From NCBI RefSeq assembly GCF_000379805.1, contig NZ_KB903550.1:1-64000 (forward strand): a stretch of 64,000 nucleotides of DNA, in the 5' to 3' direction. The translations under genes and the position numbers were made by a program. The DNA is from Lewinella cohaerens DSM 23179. GTDB taxonomy: Bacteria > Bacteroidota > Bacteroidia > Chitinophagales > Saprospiraceae. Positions 8,634-18,067 of the stretch are shown here, one piece after another (position 1 is the first letter of the stretch; the number at the start of each line of letters is the position of its first letter). A model generated the notes under the pieces. It made no database searches, was not told the origin of the DNA, and saw only the letters and a list, made by a program, of their open reading frames with translations.

Positions 8634-9593
8634 TTACTCCAGGAATTCAAACTCGTGGATCGCATCAAGGTCCAATACCGTTTTCCCAGAGCGCGGATAG
8701 TACATGGGCAAGTAGCGAGCATTCCACCGAATTTCCCGACAAGTATAGGAGCTACTGACGTGAACTCTTTGTCCAAAGGACTCGTCAAAACCTTCGATGA
8801 AGATAATTACTTCGGCTTGTTGGCGAGTGAAGTCTTTCGGCTCCCAGCCTAGAATGGGGCTTTTTTTGTCAATAATATGAACGATAGTCCAGTTTAGCGG
8901 CAGTAGATTCACTTGGTCTCGTTCTAGGGGTAGCGTGAAAAAACGTCGTGTGGAGTGTTTGTTATCGTCTTCTTCTACCCAGGAAAGAATGACGCTGGCG
9001 CGTAGATTGATAATCCGACTTTTTCGCAAATTGGCAATTCTGAACTGAAAGCTCATTTGCTCGGTTCCTCGATACGGAGAAATTAACGCATCCTTGCTAA
9101 AAATGAGCTGAGATTGCGCCTTAGAAAAGCGGGCAAAAAAAAGCCCTGTAGCAAGTGCGGTAGAGATGAGCCCCACCAGCGCATCGGCCGAAGCCAGTAA
9201 ATTGGCTCCTACTCCCTGCGGGTTGACGGCCCCGTAGCCCACGGTAGTAAAGGTTTGCACACTGAAGAAAAAAGCTTCGGCTAAATCGTCGAGCCAATGG
9301 CTGGCAATCACCCCCGATAATCTTTCTACCCCAATTAGAAGAAAGCCAATACCAAACAAAAAATTAACTGCAAGGTAATAGAGCACAACGTATAGAAAAA
9401 AGGAAGACCAACTCATTTCCACCAGGCTCTGATAAGCTGTCCACACCTGCTGCCCTTCCCTGATAATATTGTAGGATCCATCTTTATTGATCAAGCGATC
9501 TGCGGAGTGCGTAATCCTAGTACCAAAGCCAGGGTCCTGAAGTTCAGGGTTCCCCTTTGGGGTAGATTTGCGGTTGAATCCAGGAATATTCAT
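8634..9593 (-). CDS. inward-rectifier potassium channel, KirBac type
   Basis: A 319-residue protein with the Kir architecture. There is a cytoplasmic N-terminus, an outer helix (about residues 62-86) and a pore loop with the K+ selectivity filter TVGYG (117-121). An inner helix (about 130-157) leads to a C-terminal immunoglobulin-like cytoplasmic domain, containing FRIANLRKSRIINLRASV and a VNLLPLNWTIVHIID strand typical of IRK channels. It should form a tetrameric K+ channel in the inner membrane. Its neighbours are unrelated; it lies downstream of nothing on its strand and is probably monocistronic. The start ATG at 9593 fits the family's N-terminal slide helix. Confidence 0.9.
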   Translation of the reverse strand: MNIPGFNRKSTPKGNPELQDPGFGTRITHSADRLINKDGSYNIIREGQQVWTAYQSLVEMSWSSFFLYVVLYYLAVNFLFGIGFLLIGVERLSGVIASHWLDDLAEAFFFSVQTFTTVGYGAVNPQGVGANLLASADALVGLISTALATGLFFARFSKAQSQLIFSKDALISPYRGTEQMSFQFRIANLRKSRIINLRASVILSWVEEDDNKHSTRRFFTLPLERDQVNLLPLNWTIVHIIDKKSPILGWEPKDFTRQQAEVIIFIEGFDESFGQRVHVSSSYTCREIRWNARYLPMYYPRSGKTVLDLDAIHEFEFLE

Positions 9594-9864
9594 GGTGCTG
9601 CGGATGGGTTTAGTAATCTTCGTCTCTGAGAAGTTTGTTTTTAAGACGGACGTGTCAAAATCGGAAACCTTTAGGACTTTCGATGTGCATGAAACGCAAA
9701 ATTGACCAGAGAATCGTAATTTTAGGTCCTTTTACAGACGACACGGTATTTGCCAGATATGAAACTATCTCTTTAGATCATCGTAATCTAACCTAACATA
9801 CAACACGCAAAACTGTTTTTTCAAACAGAAAACGGCTTTGTCAATATCGTAAAATCGTCTATCA

Positions 9865-10791
9865 ATGAGAGCTGAAATCGTTCTTGTTTATTTCTTAATG
9901 CTGTTTTGGGCTATTCCATTATCGTCGCAATCAACGGAAGTTGAAACGAGTACCCCTCAAGGTGAAAGTTTCACGATGGTGGCTTTCGGAACCGGACAAA
10001 CTACGGGCCATATTGCTACGCTTACGGTAACCAATAATACAGCAGCTGAAGTAAACGTAGCCCCTCAATCCTTTTTACTTCCCGCTTTACAGACCTACCA
10101 AAGTTATGTTGGGCGAATTCCGGCAGGGATAAGTATCAAAAAAGGAGAATCTGTAGAAATTGCCCTTACCGGTTTTTGTATAGATGTTCATAGTCCGCCG
10201 ATTCCATTAGGGCGGGCACTGCTCCCTGTTAAGGATTGGGTGCCTGTTGGAACTAAAATCCCAAATCCTGGAATTGTCACAACAACACTTTTGCCCCGTG
10301 CGCCACTAGTTGATTTTAGCCTTTCTGATATTGGTTTTTTGAAAACACTACCTGAGTTCAAAACTCAACGCTCCAAAAAGGGAGGAGTACCTCGCATCAC
10401 TTATCCTGGTTCAGAAACACCCATTGGTGGCAGTCTGTCTAAAATCACAGACATGGCCAAAATAGCTCCGTTACTAGTTGCTATGGTGCAATCTATTGAA
10501 GCGGCTACGCCCATGATTCAAGAAGAATACACGACCCCTTTTCAGGGAGATTTGCTTAAAGAGCGCGAAGCCATCATCCAGCAAAGTGTGTGGATATTCA
10601 TGGCGCAGTTGACGGGCGCAAGCTACACCCAGGAAGATTTTGCTAAAAAAGTTGAGCAGGAACTACAGCAACGCACCGGCACTTTGGCTAACAGTTTGCC
10701 ACCAGGCCAGCAAGCAAAACTTGAAACCGGCATCAACAATTTTTGGACTGCTTTTTTAGCTACAGGCGCTGCTGCTAAAGTATGGCGATAG
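9865..10791 (+). CDS. secreted protein of unknown function
   Basis: The 308-residue product has a signal peptide (about residues 1-22, cleavage near PLSSQS). Next comes an Ig-like beta domain (TGHIATLTVTNNTAAEVNV, then IPAGISIKKGESVEIALTGFCI) resembling domains that regulate binding of extracellular ligands. The C-terminal half is helical and hydrophilic. It is followed at 53 nt by the giant repeat protein at 10845 in the same direction, so the two are probably co-transcribed and may act together at the surface. I do not recognise a named family. Confidence 0.7.
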   Translation: MRAEIVLVYFLMLFWAIPLSSQSTEVETSTPQGESFTMVAFGTGQTTGHIATLTVTNNTAAEVNVAPQSFLLPALQTYQSYVGRIPAGISIKKGESVEIALTGFCIDVHSPPIPLGRALLPVKDWVPVGTKIPNPGIVTTTLLPRAPLVDFSLSDIGFLKTLPEFKTQRSKKGGVPRITYPGSETPIGGSLSKITDMAKIAPLLVAMVQSIEAATPMIQEEYTTPFQGDLLKEREAIIQQSVWIFMAQLTGASYTQEDFAKKVEQELQQRTGTLANSLPPGQQAKLETGINNFWTAFLATGAAAKVWR

Positions 10792-10844
10792 ATGACCGGG
10801 ATTGAATCCTGGCGATTTTTTCCTTCCCCTTTGATACGTACCCT

Positions 10845-13800
10845 ATGAGAATATACTACACCTCCATTTTACTAGTTGCCTTACTTAGCGGCAGTTCATT
10901 ATCAGCCCAGTCTGTTGACCAGCCGACAGACACCACCGGGATAAATGGCTATGGGCAAGACCCCTGGACCAGCATTGACCTCACCGGCCAGCGTATGAAG
11001 CCGGGATTGTTGCAGTCCTCACAAGTTAATGAAACAAAAAGGAAAATACCTTTCTGGGTTCCTCTGGGAGGTGGTATTCTCGGAGGAAGTGTCGTCACTT
11101 ACATTCTTTTACAGGAAGAAGAACCCCAGGACACCATACCCATCATCGGACCAGAGCCGGAACCAGAGCCCGACTCTCTGGTGGTGAGGGATAATGCTTT
11201 CACCCTGCCTTGCTTACCTCCTTTTACCATCCGGCCATTACTTAATGATGAAGGGAGTGGTATTTTTATCAGTACTGTTGGCCCAACTGGTGATGCTACA
11301 GTGGAATTATTTGGTACAGATGCTTTAATCATTACTGATTTTGGACCAGCCGAAATATTTACATTTTCGATTAGTGTAAGCGACTCCTTGGGCAATTCGG
11401 CAACCAATAACATCACCCTGACGGTAGATCGCCCTGACATTTCAATTCAAGATGATGATTACAGTGCCCCTTTCAACACCCCCGTTTCGGGCAATGTGCT
11501 CGACAATGATCAAGGCAATGGTATCCGGGTAATTGATTTCACGCCACCTGCAACAGGAGGTACTTTTGAACTTGGGGAGGATGGACTGATGACCTTTGTT
11601 CCGTATCCTGATTTTGTGGGTACGATTACTATTCCTTACACGATTGAGGACGATTGTGAGCAGCAACTTTCCGCTACGATAACGATTACGACAGGTGCGC
11701 CCGATTGCGATTTTACAGTCACACTCACTCCTTCTCCCGCTGATTGTGGCTTAGCCAATGGTGTTGTTAACACTCTTGTCACTCCGGCAAATGACTACAC
11801 CTTTAATTGGTCAAATGGTATAGAAAGTCAGGATCTCGAAAACTTACTACCTGGCGATTATGAGGTCACTATTACCAGCAATAGTGGTCTTTGTATAGAC
11901 AGCATTGCAACGACGATTATTGAAAACCCCTTCACTTATATCGTTTCAGCTACCAGCGCAGCCGGAGACTGTACCGGAGAAGGAGAAATAACGCTTAACC
12001 TGGATGCTCCCGGAGCAGTACCACTCGTGACTACGATCAGTGGTCCCGAAGGAGATCAGCAATTTGTTCTACTGGCTGGGACGACGATGCTTAGTGACTC
12101 TATCAATCTTTTCCCCGGGGACTATATCATCGTTGTCTATCCTCAAAATGCAGGAGATGGCTGTGCCCAGCAAACGATGGTGAGCATCGCTGACAATAGT
12201 GTTTTGCCCACGCTGAGCAATGACAATTACACCACTCCCTTTCAGACTGCTGTGGGCGGGAACCTTCTTGATAATGATAGCGGAATGGTAATCGCCATCA
12301 CCGAAGCAGGAGATCCAGGCGAGGGTATTTTGAACTATAGCGAAAACGGCAACTTCACCTATACACCACCTGCTAATTTTACGGGAACGGTTAGCTTCCC
12401 TTATTCCATCACCGATATATGTGGCAATACCTTAACGGGAACAGTAACCATTGAGATAGGTGCACCAGATTGTAATTTCAGCCTCTCCCTGGAAGCCTTG
12501 CCTGCCGATTGCGGAATAGCAAATGGAAGTATCAGCAGCAGTATTTCTCAGGAAGGAGCATACAATTACGCTTGGTCAAATGGCGCAGAAGAAAATCAAA
12601 TTGAACAACTCATTCCTGGAGAGTACCAACTGACGGTAACCAGCAATGGCGGTCTTTGCAGCGAAGAGTATTCGGCGACGGTTACCGAAATCCCCGGTAA
12701 TTACATCAGCAATGTGAGTACTACACCAGGTAATTGTTTAGGCGGAGGCAATATTGAACTAACATTAAATTCTCCGGCCGCAGGGCCGCTCACGCTTGCT
12801 CTTACCAGTGCAACGGGTACTGAAACCTTCAGTGTCGATGCAGGAACAATTTCTTTAAACACGCTGACCAACATCCCCACTGGCAACTACACCTTTGGTG
12901 TGTATCCTGAGATTGCGGGAAGTGCTTGTAGCCAGTTCAACAGTGTAGCTGTTGGTGACAATACGCCTCTGGTCTTAGCTAACAATGATTTTTACACCAC
13001 GCCTTTCCAAACCGCTATTGGCGGAAACCTGTTGATTAACGATCAAGGTCTACAAGTTGAAGTGGTCTCCATTGAGGGCATTACGGGAGGCATGGTGACA
13101 TTCACCCCTGGTGGAGCATTCACTTTTACACCTACGGATACCTTTACTGGAATGGGTAGTTTTTCTTACACTATACGCGATGCCTGCGGAGGAGAGGCCA
13201 TTGCCAATGTAATGATTGTTGTAGGAGCACCCGATTGTAATTTCACCGTTGGCCTCAATGCCCAGTCGGCCAATTGTGGGTTTGACAATGGAGCGATCAC
13301 CACCACAATAGAGCCCGCTGACGAACAGTACGTTTATGCTTGGTCAGAAGGCAGTAGCAGCAGTTCATTAAGCAATGTTGCTGCCAGCCTTTACTCGCTC
13401 ACGGTAACAAGTAATGGCGGCCTATGTAGCCAAAGCTACAGCATAGTTGTACCCCAGTTGCCGATCAACTACTTCAATAACACCACTACCACGGCGGGTA
13501 CTTGTCTTGGCGGTGGTAATATAATGCTTGACCTCAATGCCCCAGACGGCGGCTTGCTAAATGGCGTCCTCAATGGCCCCGACTTCAATCAAACAATCAG
13601 CCTGCCTAGTGGTATTAATAACCTCAATGAACTTTTCAACTTAAGCGCAGGCAGTTATTCTATCACGCTCTATCCAGTAGCAGCAGGGCCTTCTTGTAGC
13701 CAAAGTATCAGCTTGTTGATCCCCGATGAGACCCCGGCTTTATCTGCGACAAATGATAGTTATACCACTCCGTGGCAAACACCTGTTGGCGGCAATGTTA

Positions 13801-15944
13801 TGGACAATGACAGTGGCTTAAACCCTGTACTGATCAGCACGGAAGAAGTCGTTGGAGGAACCGTTATCTTTGAAGCTGATGGTTCCTTTACTTTTACGCC
13901 AGCTATTGGTTTTACAGGAAGCGCAAGTTTCATTTACACAATTCAGGACGGTTGTGGTACTACTACGCAGGCGGAAGTGATGATTATGGTACAGGCACCA
14001 AGCTGTGTGTTCAATGTATCTCTGGAGGTTACCCCTGCCACCTGTGACTTTAACTCGGGGAGTATCATCAGCAGTGTTGATCCACCAGGGGTGTACACCT
14101 ACAACTGGTCAACCGGCGCTACCAGCCCTTCTGTCAGCAATTTATCTGCCGGAGATTACACCCTCACGGTTACGAGTAATGGTGGCTTTTGTGTGCAAGA
14201 ATTCGCAGCAACGGTAATGCAGGCCGAACCTATATTTGTTGACAGTTTGAGTACGGCCCCTGGCGACTGTGCAGGAAACGGATCTATTATCATAGATGTC
14301 ACCGCTCCTGACAACGGCGAGCTGGTCGTCATTATCAATGGCCCCAGCGGCGCGAGCGAGGTTACCATACCTTCTGGGTTTTCTGACCTTGGCGACTTGG
14401 TAAACCTCCCTAGTGGCGTGTACGACCTGGTCGTTTACCCCGTTTCGGTAGGCTTTTCCTGTAACGAGCAAACTTTTGCCGAGATCGAGGACAACACGCC
14501 GCCTTTCATTGTTAATGATGACAACTACATTACTCCTTTTCAGACACCTTTGATCAATAATGTTTTACTCAATGACGAGGGCCTGCTAGTACAGGCCGAA
14601 GAAGTGCTGGAGGTAACTGGCGGCACCGTTGATTTGAGCAGTAATGGAGATTTTATCTTCACCCCTAACGATGGTGCAACTGGTACGGCTAGTTTTGTAT
14701 ACACCGCTACAGACGCCTGTAATGAGTTGCAGCAAGGTACGGTGACCATTGAAATAGGAATACCTAATTGTAGTTTCACGGCTTCCTTTGTTCAGTCTGA
14801 AGCCAGTTGTGGTTATAATGACGGTAGTGTCATTGCAACCGTAAACCCCGCTGGCGACAACTATACTTATGCCTGGTCTAACGATGTGGATACCAGTCAA
14901 GTTCTGAACTTACCCGTGGGTGAGCATTCCTTGACGATCACAGACACCAACGATGGTTGCCCGCTGTCTTTCACGTTTGATATCACAGAACTTCCTGCTG
15001 CCTACATCAGTGACTTAGAGACAACGGCTCCAAACTGCAATCAAAATGGCGATATCAGCTTCTTGCTTGATGGCAATGCACCAGGGCTTTATGCCATCTC
15101 AATCACTGCTCCTGACGGGAATATCACGGAAATCAGCAATATCCCTACGGGCTTAATGCAGTTAAGTGATTACCTGACCATGATGAGTGGCACCTACTCC
15201 ATTAGTGCTTACAATCAAAATATTGGTGCCGTTTGTACAGAAGAGGTGATGGCTGTCGTTCCCGATTTGAGTGTTCCGCTGATTAATTTGAGTAGTATTA
15301 CCCAGCCATCAGGAGGCGGGGCGATGGATGGTAGCTTTACTATTGTTTTTGACCAGCTCAGCACTGGTCCCTACCAAGTAGATATCAATGGTGCAGACGC
15401 TGGTGCTTCTAGTGGAGCGCCCTTTACTGCCGACAATTTGGGTGCAGGTTCGTATGTCGTTTTCGTAACCGATGCTAATGGCTGTACCTCCAACACCATC
15501 ACCATTGAGTTGGCAGGCAGCATGCAAATTCGTATTGGCTGGCAGCAGCCGGAGATTTTCTTTACAGAAAGAGATAATGAGCCTGTTAGTGATCTTCCGA
15601 ATCCTGTTTTGAGGTCTCAGTGGCGGCCTTTCCTGCTATTAGAGCATGCCCGTACTCGCTATTTTTATCAACTTAAATTTACCGAAGCACAGCGTTATTC
15701 ATCCATTGGACGGATGACGCCCATTTTGCATACCAGTTTTTATTACGGTAGAAAAAATCAAAATGACACAGGTGATTGGAGTTGGAATACCGGCCCAGGT
15801 TACCTGGCGAGTCCCTCTCTCGGGTGGCAATGGGAAGCGAATATTGAATGGGGCCCGCCTTCAAGTCAAGCGTGGTCTTTACAGGCAACAGGAGCCTGGG
15901 GGAATGAGCCTCGGTTATTGATTGGAATCAATTGGGAGTACTAA
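10845..15944 (+). CDS. giant secreted protein with five tandem ~255-residue units
   Basis: The 1699-residue product has a signal peptide (cleavage near SLSA-QS) and a second hydrophobic stretch at about residues 75-90 (VPLGGGILGGSVVTYILL), then an acidic Pro/Glu spacer. Five units follow, starting near 11452, 12217, 12982, 13748 and 14514. Each has a tandem-95/cadherin-like domain (NDxYTTPFQTPVGGNxLDND), an SprB-like repeat (WSNG, LTVTSNGGLC) and a third beta domain ending in YPxxAGxxC. A single SprB-like unit precedes a C-terminal ~135-residue region rich in aromatic beta strands ending in WEY. No type IX sorting domain is visible. Adhesive surface role inferred. Confidence 0.8.
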   Translation: MRIYYTSILLVALLSGSSLSAQSVDQPTDTTGINGYGQDPWTSIDLTGQRMKPGLLQSSQVNETKRKIPFWVPLGGGILGGSVVTYILLQEEEPQDTIPIIGPEPEPEPDSLVVRDNAFTLPCLPPFTIRPLLNDEGSGIFISTVGPTGDATVELFGTDALIITDFGPAEIFTFSISVSDSLGNSATNNITLTVDRPDISIQDDDYSAPFNTPVSGNVLDNDQGNGIRVIDFTPPATGGTFELGEDGLMTFVPYPDFVGTITIPYTIEDDCEQQLSATITITTGAPDCDFTVTLTPSPADCGLANGVVNTLVTPANDYTFNWSNGIESQDLENLLPGDYEVTITSNSGLCIDSIATTIIENPFTYIVSATSAAGDCTGEGEITLNLDAPGAVPLVTTISGPEGDQQFVLLAGTTMLSDSINLFPGDYIIVVYPQNAGDGCAQQTMVSIADNSVLPTLSNDNYTTPFQTAVGGNLLDNDSGMVIAITEAGDPGEGILNYSENGNFTYTPPANFTGTVSFPYSITDICGNTLTGTVTIEIGAPDCNFSLSLEALPADCGIANGSISSSISQEGAYNYAWSNGAEENQIEQLIPGEYQLTVTSNGGLCSEEYSATVTEIPGNYISNVSTTPGNCLGGGNIELTLNSPAAGPLTLALTSATGTETFSVDAGTISLNTLTNIPTGNYTFGVYPEIAGSACSQFNSVAVGDNTPLVLANNDFYTTPFQTAIGGNLLINDQGLQVEVVSIEGITGGMVTFTPGGAFTFTPTDTFTGMGSFSYTIRDACGGEAIANVMIVVGAPDCNFTVGLNAQSANCGFDNGAITTTIEPADEQYVYAWSEGSSSSSLSNVAASLYSLTVTSNGGLCSQSYSIVVPQLPINYFNNTTTTAGTCLGGGNIMLDLNAPDGGLLNGVLNGPDFNQTISLPSGINNLNELFNLSAGSYSITLYPVAAGPSCSQSISLLIPDETPALSATNDSYTTPWQTPVGGNVMDNDSGLNPVLISTEEVVGGTVIFEADGSFTFTPAIGFTGSASFIYTIQDGCGTTTQAEVMIMVQAPSCVFNVSLEVTPATCDFNSGSIISSVDPPGVYTYNWSTGATSPSVSNLSAGDYTLTVTSNGGFCVQEFAATVMQAEPIFVDSLSTAPGDCAGNGSIIIDVTAPDNGELVVIINGPSGASEVTIPSGFSDLGDLVNLPSGVYDLVVYPVSVGFSCNEQTFAEIEDNTPPFIVNDDNYITPFQTPLINNVLLNDEGLLVQAEEVLEVTGGTVDLSSNGDFIFTPNDGATGTASFVYTATDACNELQQGTVTIEIGIPNCSFTASFVQSEASCGYNDGSVIATVNPAGDNYTYAWSNDVDTSQVLNLPVGEHSLTITDTNDGCPLSFTFDITELPAAYISDLETTAPNCNQNGDISFLLDGNAPGLYAISITAPDGNITEISNIPTGLMQLSDYLTMMSGTYSISAYNQNIGAVCTEEVMAVVPDLSVPLINLSSITQPSGGGAMDGSFTIVFDQLSTGPYQVDINGADAGASSGAPFTADNLGAGSYVVFVTDANGCTSNTITIELAGSMQIRIGWQQPEIFFTERDNEPVSDLPNPVLRSQWRPFLLLEHARTRYFYQLKFTEAQRYSSIGRMTPILHTSFYYGRKNQNDTGDWSWNTGPGYLASPSLGWQWEANIEWGPPSSQAWSLQATGAWGNEPRLLIGINWEY
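11452..15270 (+). repeat. five tandem ~765-bp coding repeats
   Basis: The signature NDxYxTPFQTPxGGNxLxND recurs with starts near 11452, 12217, 12982, 13748 and 14514, a period of about 765-766 bp. The protein pattern is strongly conserved while the nucleotide sequences have clearly diverged, so the duplications are old. Confidence 0.75.
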
Positions 15945-16110
15945 AACCAGTGCGAAAGGCAAGGCCTGTAGCCCGGCGGACGGAGGAGCAGGACAAAGGA
16001 TGGGCAGGAGCGGAGCGACCGACAGCCTGGTGCCGAGGCACGAAGGCATGGCCCCTAGGAGCCTGTTTAACGATTTTGTTTGGAGGAAAAAAACAATCGA
16101 ATAATGTTAT
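15945..16110. repeat. GC-rich non-coding segment, possible dispersed repeat
   Basis: After the giant gene a GC-rich stretch (15955-16065) carries AAGGATGG, AGCGGAGCG and GACAGCCTG motifs. A related stretch occurs in the opposite orientation at 51261-51370. Short ORFs here have no protein-like character. I treat it as a degenerate intergenic repeat. Confidence 0.4.
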
Positions 16111-16118
16111 TACTTTTG
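16111..16118 (+). promoter_or_regulatory. candidate -7 element upstream of ECF sigma gene
   Basis: TACTTTTG matches TAnnTTTG. A second near match, TATCTTTTG at 16196-16204 (spacer one base longer), lies closer to the gene. Either could drive the sigma factor operon starting at 16270. Confidence 0.4.
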
Positions 16119-16269
16119 TAGCGAAATAAAGTAGTCTTTTTAAGCCGTTCTTAACATTTTAGTGCACAGGTCTAAAAAAAATTAACCTTTACCTGTATCT
16201 TTTGCATCAATTTGCGTCTAAAAGCCAAGTTCACTTGTGCTAGCAGATGCTGATAAAAGCTAATAATGC

Positions 16270-16845
16270 ATGTCCGCTTGTAATGCACAGATGAACGATC
16301 TTGATGTAATCCACAGTTATTTGGATTCTCAGGCATCGCGTTGTTTTAATTTACTGTACCAGCGATATTCTGGAAAAGTATATGCTAAGTGCTTGACGCT
16401 CTTAGGAGATACTGCCTTGGCTGAAGATGCGACTCAGGAGATTTTCACCAAAATCTTTTTAAACTTGGGGCGCTTCAACGAGAAGTCTAAATTTTCTACT
16501 TGGTTGTATTCAATTACGTACAATTTTTGTATTGATTACATCCGGAAGAAAAAGAAAGAAAAGGCTGTTTTTTCTGACGAGATGGAGAAAGCTCCAGACA
16601 TGGCCGAAGATAATATTCCAGACAAGGAAATGCTGGAGCTCAACCTGCTTCAATTAGAGCAGGTGATGGGTAGTCTTAAAGCAGGAGATCGGGCGATTCT
16701 CCTTATGAAGTACCAGGATGGTGAGCAAATTAAAGATATCGCGGAACAGTTTGGGAAATCAGAGAGTGCTATTAAAATGCAAATTAAGCGGGCAAAGGAA
16801 AGAGCCAGAAAAATTCGGGAAGAAAGCTTTGCCATGGAAGCATAA
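16270..16845 (+). CDS. ECF-type RNA polymerase sigma factor
   Basis: The 191-residue protein has sigma-70 region 2 (LYQRYSGKVYAKCLTLLGD, then EDATQEIFTKIF and FSTWLYSITYNFCIDYIR, about residues 27-95). Region 4 (about 130-185) contains an ILLMKYQDGEQIKDIAEQFG helix-turn-helix. It is an extracytoplasmic-function sigma factor. The first ATG at 16270 is used, but the ATG at 16291 (MNDLDVIHSYL) may be the real start. It heads a co-directional group with a small protein, an MscS-like channel and a DUF3078 protein, which may be its regulon. No membrane anti-sigma factor is adjacent. Confidence 0.88.
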   Translation: MSACNAQMNDLDVIHSYLDSQASRCFNLLYQRYSGKVYAKCLTLLGDTALAEDATQEIFTKIFLNLGRFNEKSKFSTWLYSITYNFCIDYIRKKKKEKAVFSDEMEKAPDMAEDNIPDKEMLELNLLQLEQVMGSLKAGDRAILLMKYQDGEQIKDIAEQFGKSESAIKMQIKRAKERARKIREESFAMEA

Positions 16846-16856
16846 ATTCTAAAGTA

Positions 16857-17141
16857 ATGGATGAAAAGGGGCGTAATCCATTTGAAGAAATGGAGGATCA
16901 TCAGATCCGGAATTTCTTTGAAGGACCAACAGATAGAAAAATAAAATCCGGCTTAGACGGCACCCTTGGTACCGTTAGATTCCTGGGAAACATCGCTGAT
17001 GTTTACTTGTCACGCTTTGTTGATACCGTTGTGGGCATGGCTAGTGCAAATAGTCAGCGCGACGAAGAGTCAACGCCTTCTAGTGGCAGGCTTGACCCTG
17101 ATCAGACACCTGGTCGAGACAAAAAATACCCAAACTTATAA
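16857..17141 (+). CDS. small hydrophilic protein downstream of sigma factor
   Basis: A 94-residue protein starting 11 nt after the sigma factor stop. It is charged, with one moderately hydrophobic helix in the middle (TVRFLGNIADVYLSRFVDTVVGM) that could be amphipathic. The C-terminus is polar and probably disordered. No family is recognised. Tight spacing argues that it is a real co-transcribed gene and may modulate the sigma factor, which is inference. Confidence 0.6.
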   Translation: MDEKGRNPFEEMEDHQIRNFFEGPTDRKIKSGLDGTLGTVRFLGNIADVYLSRFVDTVVGMASANSQRDEESTPSSGRLDPDQTPGRDKKYPNL

Positions 17142-17179
17142 TTTACTTTTAGTAAAACCGCTACCCATATTTTCTGCTT

Positions 17180-18031
17180 ATGGATCAAATTTTCAAGACG
17201 ATTGCGACACAGTTGATGGCCATGCTAGACGTCATTCCGAGTCTGTTAACGGCCTTTGTTGTATTTTTAGTAGGCTTAATTCTTGCTAAAACACTACGCA
17301 GAGTAATCGGTAAACTATTAGCCAAAAGCGGTATCGACAAGCTAGCCGATCGTTTAAATGATATCGACATGGTGGCCAATACGGATATTGACATCAAGCC
17401 CAGTGCGATGATTTCCGGCATCATCTATTACCTGATACTTTTTGTCTTCATCATGGCAGCTGTGGATGTCTTGGGAATGAAGGCGATATCTGATTTGATG
17501 ACGGATATTATTAACTATATCCCGAAAGCCCTTTCCGCATTTTTTGTCTTTCTCATTGGAATACTTTTCTGTGACTTGATCAAAAAAATGGTCCAGACGG
17601 CCTGTGAATCATTGGGAATTGGCTCTGCTAAATTGCTGGCTAATGTGATTTTCTACTTTTTATTCCTCAACGTAGCCTTGATTACGCTGAAGCAAGCCGA
17701 ATTGCAGACCACCTTCATGGAGAATAACATTTCCATTATCCTTGGTGGGGTGATTTTTGCTTTTTCTATTGGCTACGGCTTGGCTTCTCGCCCTCTGATG
17801 TCAAATATGCTGGCAGCCTTCTACAACAAAGGTCGGTTTGCCGTAGGCGACGAAATCACCGTAGATGGCCAAAGAGGAGAAGTTATAAATATGGACACGA
17901 CGACCCTCACTTTGCGAATGAAAGAGGGAGAGCTCATCGTACCTTTGAGTAAATTATCTAACAATCATTATATCATTCATCGACGCGCGCGCTTCATGCC
18001 GCTTAAAGAGAATGAAGGACAGGAGGACTAA
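17180..18031 (+). CDS. MscS-like mechanosensitive ion channel
   Basis: The 283-residue product has an N-terminal amphipathic helix and four to five membrane helices (about residues 15-40, 72-95, 110-130, 150-170 and 183-205), including repeated conserved TM-helix motifs (SLLTAFVVFLVGLILA and ALSAFFVFLIGILF). It ends in a short MscS beta domain (VGDEITVDGQRGEVINMDTTT and IVPLSKL, about 225-265). It would be an inner-membrane osmotic release channel, lacking the large C-terminal vestibule domain of E. coli MscS. It lies in the sigma factor operon and precedes the DUF3078 protein by 36 nt. Confidence 0.82.
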   Translation: MDQIFKTIATQLMAMLDVIPSLLTAFVVFLVGLILAKTLRRVIGKLLAKSGIDKLADRLNDIDMVANTDIDIKPSAMISGIIYYLILFVFIMAAVDVLGMKAISDLMTDIINYIPKALSAFFVFLIGILFCDLIKKMVQTACESLGIGSAKLLANVIFYFLFLNVALITLKQAELQTTFMENNISIILGGVIFAFSIGYGLASRPLMSNMLAAFYNKGRFAVGDEITVDGQRGEVINMDTTTLTLRMKEGELIVPLSKLSNNHYIIHRRARFMPLKENEGQED

Positions 18032-18067
18032 CGGCCTGTCAAACCTCTTAATTAAACCAATTTTGAA

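Noticed and set aside
11452-15270. CRISPR-like periodicity in the 765-bp repeats
   Set aside because: The period is coding and reflects protein domain duplication.
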